Shown here: positions 25,367 to 36,050 of the stretch, in pieces
How the letters are laid out: the number at the start of each line of letters is the position of its first letter
Numbering within the stretch: the first letter of the stretch is position 1
NCBI GenBank assembly: GCA_963573385.1
Contig: CAUYLG010041475.1
Location: forward strand, 140,661 to 204,660
Direction of reading: 5' to 3'
DNA from: Cacajao melanocephalus
Taxonomy: Eukaryota > Chordata > Mammalia > Primates > Pitheciidae
DNA: 64,000 bases
The notes under the pieces: model-generated
Database searches by the model: none
What the model was told of the DNA's origin: nothing
Seen by the model: the letters and a program-made list of their open reading frames with translations, nothing else
Made by a program: the position numbers and the translations under genes

Positions 25367-25706
25367 TAGTACTTTCAATTTACCAGGTTACTTGAGCCAT
25401 CAAAAAAATTGTGTTTCTGTCACTAAAATATGTGCCGCTTGAGGGCAGATACCATGTCTAAGACAGAGCTCTTAAAGTAGTAGGTGCTCGTAAGTGATTT
25501 GATTTGAAGACTTTCCTCTGCTTTCAAGGAGTTCACCATGTTGGGAGCTCAAAGTCCCTGAAAAAGTTGCCATTTCAGGCGCACTATGATTAGGTACCAG
25601 GTGAGTGGCATAAGAGTTCAGTCAAGGATAGTGTAAGGGAAGGTGGGGCCGGAGGAGCCATCTGAACATGTGGGTGATTCACATGGGTGGTAAGAATTGC
25701 TGTCCA

Positions 25707-25746
25707 GGCAAAGTGTCTTTGAACCTGGCAAAGTGTCTTTGAACCT
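25707..25746. repeat. Perfect 20-bp tandem duplication
   Basis: GGCAAAGTGTCTTTGAACCT occurs twice without a gap at 25707-25726 and 25727-25746. Confidence 0.9.
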
Positions 25747-28204
25747 GACCCATCAGACAAGCAGAGGGTTTGTTCCCAGAAGCAGTAGTGAGGCTTAAAG
25801 CATAGATGAGGACAGTGGAACTTGGTCCCACAGGTCTTTGCCAGCTAAGGGTTTTGGATATTATAATAAAGCTAAGTAACCATGAATTCAGAGAGGATCC
25901 AGATACCCTTTAAAGGCTTTTTGCCTAAAAATTGGGTCTTTAAAAAGAACATAATCTAAAGCTTTACATTCTATTATACGTGGTTGGCAAATCTAAGAAT
26001 CTTAAGAAAATACTAAATCTCTGCAACTTTGCTATTGACAGTAAATCAATACCTATCATATTTCTGCCACATTAGTATTCATAGTTGACTCTGGATATGT
26101 GAAGAATATTGGTTAACATAATCCCTGCCTCAACATAAAGTCAAAGATAGGGCATCCTTAAGTTAAACTTATTTTAGCCATCAGTAATCACTGAATTTAA
26201 GCAACAGAAAAGCTGGTGCCTCCCAGCAGTTCGCCCCCAGCTCTTTGTCCCTCAGCTGTGAAGTATGAGGATGGCTACTTCTCTCCCTGTATCTCCCTGG
26301 AGTTTTATCATCACAGCACGAAGTCTGGCTGGAAGGGCAGTCCACACCAGGTCCAGGCTCTGAGTGTCCTGGAGGCAAAGGCTCTGTGGAGGGCCCTGTC
26401 ACTAGCCTTCCCAGACTGGTTCACCTGCTGCCTTGACCAAGCCCAGGAATTACTGGGAGGCAGTGCAAGGCAGCCTTTGCACAAGTCAGGCTTGTGTTTT
26501 ACACAGATGGAGGGTGTTTCTGTTAGTAGTATGTATAGTTGAGTACCTTTCTAGTGTCATCCTGAGTGTTTCTTTGCCATGAAAAGCTTCTCATTCTAAG
26601 CTTCACTGTAACATCTTCACTTTCTCCATAGGTGCTTTACTTGCCTGCTAGAAATTACCAGAGTCAATAAGGTGGGTTTCCTGGAAATTTGACTTTCATT
26701 TAGGGAGGTTCCTCAACTGAATACAAACCTGGCTGCCATCCTGACCTAAACTTCTATACCTGTTGTTTCCCTCATAAACTGTTCAATGCCTGAAATAGCA
26801 ACTTGACAGCCAAAATGGATTTTAACAAAGCTGCACCTCCTAAATCTTCCTCTCCTCCTCTCTGGCATACGTGGAGGATGTCTCTGTTTGGCGTGCCTCA
26901 CAGGCAGAGAGCTGGATTCTCATCGGCCAGGCCCCTGCCATCAGTGACCGTCAGGCTGGGTCCCTTGAACCTCTCTAGCTCTTTTTCATCACCTATTTCA
27001 ATCTAAAAGACATTGAAAAATGACAGAATTAACCAAAGTGTGGTATGCATTAGCATGTTTTCCTGAGCTGCATAAGTTTTGCCTGGAAGATGAACTCTAA
27101 GGGAACTGTGCCACTTTGGTGCTCCCAAATTAGATGTGGCTGCCTAACCCAAGACCTGCAAAAGCGTTTTCCTGGGGTGACACCAGCTACAGAACCCTTA
27201 GTGGATGCTGGCAGATGACTGTGGTTCGTGTGGATTGCGTGTCCCTTAAGTCCTTCTGGAAGTGCAGCAGAGATGGCATCAGGCAGACATTTTTTTAAAG
27301 GTTTGAATGGAAATATTAAAACTCTGAAACCCACCCCTGTCCTTTGGAGTCCATGTGAGACTTCCTGGTCAGATTGTATGAACATCAATTCCTTTTCTAT
27401 CCTAAGTGTTCCATATTTAGTCCTCAGCTTGCTCCAGGGGTTGAAAGTTTGGCTAAAATTATCTTTCTTTTTAAAGAGTGAGGAAAGTGATGTTTCACTT
27501 TATTTTTGCTTGTTAGGCAAACTTTCAAATCATCTAGTTCTGTCTAGCTAGGAAAACAGTTGATAACCTTCATGGATTTGTGGATGTGAAGGTTTCATCT
27601 TGCTGTCTCTTTTTTCTTCCATGTCCTATTTAGTATTGGGGTCCTGTTCTGTTCTTCTCTGCCAAGAAGATAAAAACACTACTGAAAAAATCTTCACAGT
27701 GGTTTCAGTTGTGGGAGGACAACAGTAGGAACGTTCATGTTTTATTCTCAGATTAAAGTTGATTCGAGTTGTTACGTTTTGCGTAGTTTTTGGAGGTGTT
27801 TCCCTTTCTTAGAGTATCATATGATTTATGGTGGTAATTAGGCAGAAACTTGTCTTCCCTACAGATGCCAGGATTATAGAGGGACTTGCTCTCACCAGAG
27901 ACCAGATGACAGCATCCATAGGTATTTTTAGAATGGATTTCATGATTTATTTGGTCCCCCCATTTCATTTTCTTTGCATCAACAATTGATTTTACGCTTG
28001 TTTATTGGGCAGGGAGGGGAGGGAGGGTGTCTTCCCCCTATTAATGAAAATCACTGATGGGACAGAACAACATTTTTTATTTATTGTTAATAGGCATATT
28101 GCCTAGTAGTTGCAAAGTAAGCTACAATTCCATCAGCTGTATGCTTCCTTTTCCCTCCAAAAGTTTTGCTTAATCTAATGTGTTTTCTTACAGCATTTAA
28201 AAAT

Positions 28205-28366
28205 TTTATTTATTTTGAGACTGGATTATGAGACTAATTTTTGTATTTTTGGTAGGGACAGAGTTTCATCGTGTTACTCAGGGTGGTCTGGAACTCCCAG
28301 GCTTAAGGGACCCGCCTCAGCCTCCCAAAGTGATGGGACTCTAGGCATGAGCCACCATGCCTGGCC
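28205..28366 (-). mobile_element. Alu fragment with internal deletion
   Basis: TATTTTGAGACTGGA, then directly CTAATTTTTGTATTTTTGG and the end CACCATGCCTGGCCCC. Most of one monomer is missing. Confidence 0.85.
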
Positions 28367-30577
28367 CCTTGATCTGATGTGTTTTTAAACTAGAAGTGCA
28401 TCAAGACATAACACATAAATCTCGCAGTTAACTAAATAACTGTATAACTAAAACGTCATACTTTAAACAATGTAAGAATGACATGAGCTTTCTTAAAACC
28501 CATGAGACTTGTACCTAAGCTAAGTGTCATTGACTTTCCCAGCTCAGTAGCTGGGTTTCATCACTTAAAATGCTTCCTCTACCCTTTCTGTCCTTGATTG
28601 AATCAGATAAAGCATGTATAAACATTGAGCCACGGAAGAGCCATTAAAAATCCAAGACAGATGAGTTGCTGCTTTCCTTTTGGTTATTTTTATTATCCCA
28701 GTTTTCATTGTGAATGGTGATTCTGGTGTTCCTCTGAGAAGGATAATTCTATTTCTGTTCAACACTTATCTTTTATATTTTCAGTGTTTTACAATCTGTT
28801 TTCCTTCTGTCACAGTGGAAACCAGTGGCCTTTCTATTCTCTGGAGTGGGAGTTTCTGTATTAAATTTGTCCTCTGCAAGAGTTGCCTCTATACCTGGGC
28901 CAGATCCTCTACCTACTCAGCCTGTAAGCACCAAGGTGGTTTCCCAAGCAGGCCTCCCTGGGAGGGCATTGCCTGGGAGACCTCAGAGGAAGCTATAGAA
29001 CCTATGTTTCACCAGTGGCCCTAGCCCCATTCTGCAGAAAGGGAAAGTGGTGATTAGCGCATCTCCTTTTTAATGGTGGAGTTCTCAAAAGATTTTGGGC
29101 CTTTTGATGAAGGAATGTATATTAAGCCTGGGGACTGTGGTTGGCTGGTGCTTTAGACTGCCCCACATGGGCCTTCTACCCCTGGCTTCGGGGTGATGGT
29201 CTGTTCTGCCCAAGATTGTGCTCTGTTAGGGGCTCGTGGGTATCCTCTGTCCTCTTCCCTCCTGTGTTGGCCTAGCCCACATTAGAGCAAGCCACACTCC
29301 CTGTCTCTGTACTTGGGGAATGAAGTGTGTCACCTTCCCATTATGCACTGGCTTCTGTGGCTGCATAATTAATACCCAAGGGAAATGGAGAAGGGTCTGA
29401 ATTAGGTAGTACTTTACAGCTTCTCCCTCGGCACTTACAGTAAGTCAGGATTGGGACTTAGGGATGGGAGTCCCCTGATGACTAATTGCATAGTGATGTT
29501 GGATAGTGGTTTATTAAGTGTTATTGTGAAGGAAAAAACCAAATTCTCTTCCAGAGGACTGTGTCTTTGAAACACTATCTAATCGTTCATACTTTGTGAG
29601 GCAAGGTAGAGTAGCTGGAATAGCACTGGCTCTAGCAAGCTATGGTGTTCACAGATGCTGAGATCTAGTATTTACTTTACTTTTTCTTCCCTCTGGAATC
29701 AACAAGCCATTATTTTATAGTCCAAGATAATATTTATCTAGTAGCTTTACAAAGCAAAGAATGCCCCAAAAAAAACCATCAGCCAGGGAAACTAAATCCT
29801 AGGGATAAGCAGGAAGAAGAAAGGGGCTTCTTTTTCTACTTTATTGTCCTTGCCTCCCGTATAAAACAACCTAAATTCTTCAGTTTGGAACTATAACAAG
29901 GATAAGTAAATATGACCACGGGCATGTAACATTGTAAATACTGTAAGTCCTGCTGTCTTTGCAAATATTGATAGTGAAAGGTAAGATTGCCAACAAGTGC
30001 AGAGTCACAGAAGAGATTGAAGTTACAAGTACACTCATGAGAATTCCTGATGACCACACGGTACAGGCTCTAAAGGAGGGAGAAGCAGATAATGTGATTT
30101 TGTGTGTGAGTTTGTTGATCCATTTTTCATTACTTATTTACCTTGTCTGGTGAGAAAAGCATGAGTTCATGTTGTTTCACTACCACTTTTCTATCCATTT
30201 CTTGGCCTAGAGCTGTTTCTTTACTACCGTAACCGCCAACACTGTCTGCATAAACAAAGGATCTTGTGTCTGGAGGTCTGTCATGTCAGGTCCTTCTGCT
30301 GTTCATACATCTCTATGAGTATACTTTTTTTTCATCCTTTAACTTTTCCGGGCCCAGTGGTCACATGACATCTGATAAGACATATAAATTCAGATGCTCT
30401 AAGATCACTTCTCACCTCTTTTGTGCCTTTCCATTGAAGACAAAATAATAATTGGAGGCAAAAAAATAATAATGTTGTTAATTGTTAATGGGATGTTTTG
30501 TGGGGGATTTGTTGGCCATATATGTGTGTGATATAATTTCTTTCTGTGCAGATTTATAATACAAAAATCAAATTCCT

Positions 30578-30697
30578 GAGTCAGGTGTATTGGCATGCCT
30601 GTAGTCCCAGCTACTCGGGAGGCTGAGGTGGGAGGATCTGTTGAGCCCAAGAGTTCAAGTCCAGCCTGGGCAACATAGCAAGACCCCATTTCTTAAA
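30578..30697 (+). mobile_element. FLAM (free left Alu monomer) or 7SL-derived fragment
   Basis: TGGCATGCCTGTAGTCCCAG runs into GAGTTCAAGTCCAGCCTGGG and CAACATAGCAAGACCCC, the order of 7SL RNA and FLAM rather than of a dimeric Alu. Confidence 0.75.
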
Positions 30698-31312
30698 TTC
30701 CTAAGGTGGCCCACTTAGAAATTACTTACTCTTTTTATGGTGGGGAGTGGGGGAGTCAAGATTACCCACACCCAGCAGTGCAGACTTACTAAGGCGTTTA
30801 TAAAAAGTGGCATTTCATCTCCCCTGGTGTTGGGGTATTCATGGAAAGGGATGGTATGCAGTTCAGTTAGTCCACATAGCCAGTAGAGGAGAACCAGAAA
30901 AGTATAACTTATCTACTTAGGGTGACTGGTTCTCCTTGTTTTAGCATGGAAAGTCCCATGTCCTAGGAAATCCCTTAGTCCAGAAGTCTAGAACGGAATC
31001 TCATCTGCATCTTCGAACTAAATGGGACTCACCAAAATACACCTAATATGGTTTTCTTTGTTCATCTCCCAAAGTGAATGATCCCATTCCCTTTGGGCTT
31101 TTCAACTTCAGAGCATTTTGTAATAAGGACAACATCAGAAACAAGGTAAGTCATCTTTGTGCTTTGTCCATAGAATTTCAGACCTTTGAAACTGGTGTAG
31201 CAGAGCAGCTTTGCTGTGCCAGCCCTGGGCTCTGAGGTGGGTGAGGGAGATGGGAGGCCTTGACAGGCGGCCCTCAAGTACCCACTGTTGCTGTTGGAAT
31301 GCTTTAATGATC

Positions 31313-31340
31313 TCTGGTTTTCTTTTCTCCTCCTTTAGAC
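31313..31340 (+). promoter_or_regulatory. FOXO3: 3' splice acceptor of the terminal FOXO3 exon
   Basis: A long pyrimidine tract ends in TCCTCCTTTAG at 31338, followed by ACCCCCAGACTG. The downstream sequence matches what I recall of the FOXO3 3' UTR. Confidence 0.85.
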
Positions 31341-31375
31341 CCCCAGACTGACACCAGACCTACAGAGAAAACCCT

Positions 31376-31383
31376 TTGCCAAA
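31376..31383 (+). promoter_or_regulatory. FOXO3: miR-182 8-mer (miR-96 7-mer-A1) seed match
   Basis: TTGCCAAA pairs with miR-182 positions 2-8 plus the A1 anchor, and TGCCAAA within it fits miR-96. It begins 72 nt after the stop codon in the spliced message. FOXO3 is an established miR-182 target. Confidence 0.7.
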
Positions 31384-31465
31384 TCTGCTCTCAGCAAGTG
31401 GACAGTGATACCGTTTACAGCTTAACACCTTTGTGAATCCCACGCCATTTTCCTAACCCAGCAGA

Positions 31466-31473
31466 GACTGTTA
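31466..31473 (+). promoter_or_regulatory. FOXO3: miR-132/212 8-mer seed match
   Basis: GACTGTTA is a perfect 8-mer for the miR-132/212 family, 162 nt after the stop codon in the spliced message. FOXO3 is a reported target of this family. Confidence 0.7.
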
Positions 31474-32310
31474 ATGGCCCCTTACCCTGGGTGAAGCACT
31501 TACCCTTGGAACAGAACTCTAAAAAGTATGCAAAATCTTCCTTGTACAGGGTGGTGAGCCGCCTGCCAGTGGAGGACAGCACCCCTCAGCACCACCCACC
31601 CTCGTTCAGAGCACACCGTGAGCCCCTGTCGGCCATTCTGTGGTGTTTTAATACTGCGATGGTTTATGGGATGTTTTAAGTGTTGTTCTTGTGTTTGTTT
31701 TCCTTTGACTTTCTGAATTTTTCACATGCATTAACTTGTGGTATTTTTCTGTTAAAATGTTAACCGTCCTTCCCCTAGCAAATTTTAAAACAGAAGGAAA
31801 ATGTTGTACCAGTTACCATTCCAGCTTCGGGCATCACAAGCTTTTGAACCCATGGAACTCCATAAACTAACACATTACATAAACTAGAGGGAGATTTTCT
31901 TTCTTCTTTTGTTTGGTAGAAAATTATCCTTTTCTAAAAACTGAACAATGGCACAATTGTTTGCTACGCGCACCCGTCCAGGACTGAACCATGCACAGGC
32001 AAAATGAGTGGCGCACAGCGTCCCACCCAGTGTGTTTCCAGTTCTGAGGCAGGATGGTCTGTGGACGGGACCCCAGCACCAGGTCTTCAGGTGCCAGATC
32101 AGTAGGGCCTGTGATCTCTAGTCCGTGTCCTCAGCTAATGTGAGCAGTGTTGGTCTGTTGGTTAGAAACTAGGATATTTTCAGGAAAGAAGTCACCTCAG
32201 CTCTCCACTGATTGCCAGATACCACTAAAGGGTTTAGTTTTAAGGAGAAAGAAAAGGAAAAAAAAAAAGTAGTCCCATTTTGCTTTGTGGAAGAAATGAA
32301 CTTAAAGGTG

Positions 32311-32318
32311 AGCATTAA
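32311..32318 (+). promoter_or_regulatory. FOXO3: miR-155 8-mer seed match
   Basis: AGCATTAA is a perfect 8-mer for miR-155. A second 7-mer-m8 site (AGCATTA) is at 32788-32794. FOXO3 is a reported miR-155 target. Confidence 0.65.
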
Positions 32319-32787
32319 GCTTGCAGTGAGAAATGTGTGAAGAGTAAAAGTCCAAGTCAGTGCTGAGGTAGTTCTAACTTCACTGTTTTCCTAAATATAC
32401 GTCCTTGATTATTTTCAGCCTTGCTATGTGTAATCTGACCTGCTAGAAGTATATGAGTGAGAGGCAATAGCATACAAACTGATTTTTTAAATATAAGCTT
32501 AAGTTGTAATTGTACAAGTGATACAATGGAAGTACAAAATAGGGCAGTTTTAACTTTTTTTTCTGCTTCTACGGATTTCATTTTGTTGTGTTTTCAAAAA
32601 GTTATGGTGCTGTATAGGTGCTTTCTGTTTACCCTGGAAAGTGTGATCATACTCGTTACCTTCTTTGGTGGACAGAATAGTTGGGACCACCTTTGGTACA
32701 TATGAAGTTGGTGATGATGCTCTGATCAGCACAGCGTATGCATACTTCTCCAAAGTGATACATGAAGACTCTTTTCTTTGCATAAAA

Positions 32788-32794
32788 AGCATTA
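32788..32794 (+). promoter_or_regulatory. FOXO3: Second miR-155 seed match (7-mer-m8)
   Basis: AGCATTA followed by G, so a 7-mer-m8 rather than an 8-mer. It is 470 nt beyond the 8-mer site, too far for the close-spacing cooperative effect. Confidence 0.5.
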
Positions 32795-34923
32795 GGCTTA
32801 TAAATGTATAAATATATTTTATCATGTACAGTACAAAAATGGAACCTTATGCATGGGCGTTAGGAATACAGGCTAGTATTTCAGCACAGACTTCCCTGCT
32901 TGAGTTCTCGCTGATGCTTGCACCATGACAGTGGGCACCAACACAGACGTGCCACCCAACCCCCTGCACACACCACCGGCCACCAGGGGCCCCCTTGTGC
33001 GCCTTGGCTTTATAACTCCTCTGGGGGTAATATTGGTGGTGATCACAGCTCCTAGCATAATGAGAGTTCCATTTGGTATTGTCACACATCTCCTGCCTCG
33101 CTTGGGTTGCCATGTTTGAGCGATAGCCCTGTTGATTTCACCCTGCCTTTTACTGAATCTGTAATTGTTGTGCAATTGTGGTTATAGTAGACCTGTAGCA
33201 CATTGCCTTTTATAAACTGCTACATGTTTATAATCTTCATTTTTAAAGTACGTATAATTTTTTAAAGTATGTATTCTATTCATATGGTCTGCTTGTCATT
33301 GAGCCAGACTTGCTTACTATATTCCTTTATAATAATGCTAGCCACTTCCTGGATTCTTTAGTAGTGTGCTGTATGCAAGAACTTTCCAGTAGCAGTGAAG
33401 GGGAGGGTTGCCTCTCCAAGCTTCCTAAGGGGTGCTGCCCTGGGTGGGGATACACTGCACAGGCAGTAGTAGCGTGGGGCTGCAGTGGGGAGTGCACTGG
33501 GAAAGGGTGGGGGGATCTCACATGCAAGGAGAATTCCAGAGTCTTTCCAGCATGAGGGTCCTGAGAACTTCTGTCCTGAGTTCAGAGAATCAGGCAAAAT
33601 AACTAACAAAATACCTACTTGCCTTTGCAGTTTTACAGACCCTGGGAGCTGCTTTGAAGGCAACCCTCCGATGTGTTCCAATTTTTAAATGCTGAATTCT
33701 TTTCAGACATGTGGTATCTCATTTATTCCTTTTCTAATGTTTGTTGGATTTCAGGCAGAATGTCTTACAGAATGTCCTAGAACCAGATTATCATTTAATC
33801 CGAAACAGCTGAGGAAGGGACAGAGGAGGTACAAGGGCAAGGCAGCACAAAACAGTTTAGGAAAATGAAGAGGGAATGCTTGGATTTTGTTTTGTTTTTT
33901 CTTTTTCAGTAACTAAAACAGCATCTACATGTAGAGTGTTGTGGAGAGCTGAGACCAGGGCAAAGTCAAGTGCAGCCTCAGTAGTGTGAGACCTGCCAGC
34001 CCCAAGAGAGGGTCATCCCAGAATCTGGTAGTGAAGCCTGTCTAGGGTCCCGGCACCCTCACCCTCAGCCACCTGCAGAGATGCCAGCCCCCCAGAAACT
34101 AGCCTGGTTCTAAAGTGGTCAGGCTGGGCAGGGGTGCTGCCTGAGCCCTCTGCCCCTTATATCGAGACCCTGCTTTCAGGATGAGCCAACTGTTGGCCAC
34201 CGTGTCACATTCTGAGTAAGTGTCATCGGTCCCTAACAGTAATTTTCTGATCTGGAGCATCTCAGCAGAATCCTTAGCCTCAAGGGTCCTGGCAGCTGTA
34301 ATGTTTGATTTATGATGAGAACTATCAAAGGCCACCCTCAGCCTCTAAATAAGCTGCTCTCGGGAGCCACCTACTTTTTGATGAGAAATTAGAAAAGGAC
34401 CTAATGTTGAAAACATGACACGCACTCTTGGGCTCTGCTGTTCTCTTCAGGGCTCCAGAACCTGATACCTGGTACCAAAGCTAGGAAAGAGCTTTATCAC
34501 AAGCCTTCACTGTCCTGGCATGAGAACTGGCTGCCAGGCTCAGTGTACCCATTAACTGTGATTGAATCTCAGCTTGGTTTCCTTTATTGCATCCTCTGCA
34601 ATATAATGATTACTGAAACACATTTTACAAATTCAGAAGTTTGTCACTCCTGTTAATGGGAAGATCATGCAGACATGTGTAGTAGAAGGTGGACTTTGTG
34701 TTGGTTTTTGGTGTTGATTTTTAGCATTGCGTGTGTTGCTTCCCCACCCTGAGGAGAGGACACCATGGCTTACTACTACTCAGGACAAGCGTGCCTCTCT
34801 CAGGGTGTGATTTCAGTGGCTTCCAAACTTGTACGCAGTTTAAAGATGGTAGGGACAGACTTTGCCTCTACCTAGTGAACCCCACTTTAAGGAGCATTTG
34901 AATCTCTTGAAAAAGACGTGAAG

Positions 34924-34929
34924 AATAAA
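34924..34929 (+). terminator. FOXO3: Candidate proximal poly(A) signal AATAAA
   Basis: Canonical hexamer in the terminal exon, followed by A-rich and then GT-containing sequence. Use would give a 3' UTR about 1.1 kb shorter. It is partly A-rich downstream, so internal priming of cDNA could mimic a site here. Confidence 0.4.
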
Positions 34930-35253
34930 GCAATCAAAAAGAAGTCCTCTATGTTGGTGCCAAGGGCTTGTGAGGGGAAAGAAAAACATTATCCATCCTC
35001 TCTCAAAGCAAAAAGGAAACCCTGACAGCTCTGAACTCGGGTTTTATTTTTCTTGCTGTATTTGGGTAAACATTGTATGATTAGGCATAATTTAAAAAAA
35101 AATTTTTTTTTGCGGGAGTAGAAATGTAATCACCAGTAAAGAGGTATGAGAAAGCCAGCCTCTCTTGGAGGCCAGGGAGGCAGAGTCCTACTGGAGGAAG
35201 TAAAGTTCTGATGGAATCATGCCTGTCAAGCAAGATCTTAAAGCAGATGCCCA

Positions 35254-35259
35254 AATAAA
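35254..35259 (+). terminator. FOXO3: Candidate intermediate poly(A) signal AATAAA
   Basis: Canonical hexamer followed about 35 nt later by a GT-rich stretch (TTGAGTGGGT), the layout expected of a real cleavage site. Confidence 0.45.
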
Positions 35260-36026
35260 AGAGTATATTATATTTGATCTAAATCTTGAGTGGGTAACAT
35301 TTTATACAGTTTAAATGAACGGAATATTTTCTTCTTTTATCTGTTTGTATTTTTCTTTGATGAATGATCGGTCATGAGGCCTCTGCCACACTCCAGAAAT
35401 ATGTGTGCGGCTGCTTTTAAAAACTGTCTGGTCACTTATATCTCCAAAATTATCTCATTGCCTGGCAATCAGTCTTCTCTTGTATACTTGTCCTAGCACA
35501 TTATGTACATGGGAAATGTAAACAAATGTGAAGGAGGACCAGAAAAATTAGTTAATATTTAAAAAAATGTATTGTGCATTTTGGCTTCACATGTTTAACT
35601 TTTTTTAAGAAAAAAGTTGCATGAATGGAAAAAAAAATCTGTATACAGTATCTGTAAAAACTGTCTTATTTGTTTCAATTCCTTGCTCATACCCCATATA
35701 AACTAGAACTAAATATGGTGCGTGGCCATATTTAAACACCTGAGAGTCAAGCAGTTCAGACTTTGGTTTGAAGCACCTCATCCTTCTCTCAATGCGAACA
35801 CTATCATATGGCATTCTTACTGAGGATTTTGTCTAACCATATGTTGCCATGAATTAACTCTGCCGCCTTTCTTCTCAAGGATCAAAACCAGTTTGATTTG
35901 GGAGTCTTCCCCCTTCCAAATGAAATAGAGATGCAGTACTTACTTTCCTTGGTGTTTGTAGATATTGCCTTGTGTATTCCATTTAAAACCGTAATCTAGT
36001 TTGTAAAAGAGATGGTGACGCATGTA

Positions 36027-36032
36027 AATAAA
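36027..36032 (+). terminator. FOXO3: Main distal poly(A) signal of FOXO3
   Basis: AATAAA preceded by TGTA and followed by a T-rich region at 36065-36090. Cleavage is expected near 36045-36060. A UGUAAAUA Pumilio-type motif (36023-36030) overlaps the hexamer. Confidence 0.8.
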
Positions 36033-36050
36033 GCATCAGTGACACTCTGT

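Larger units (their letters stand above)
31339..36050 (+). other. FOXO3: Terminal 3'-UTR exon of FOXO3
   Basis: About 4.7 kb of untranslated exon, from the acceptor at 31338/31339 to about 15-25 nt past AATAAA at 36027. I see no interspersed repeat in it, in contrast to the flanking introns. It carries 8-mer seed matches for miR-182 (31376), miR-132/212 (31466) and miR-155 (32311), further 7-mers, and alternative poly(A) hexamers. The exact 3' end is inferred; later hexamers (36102 AATAAA, 36187 ATTAAA) could extend it slightly. Confidence 0.85.

Noticed and set aside
32980..32992. CTCF-like core CCACCAGGGG in the 3' UTR
   Set aside because: The following bases (CCCCC) depart from the CTCF consensus, and no second supporting site is seen. 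Not enough to call.
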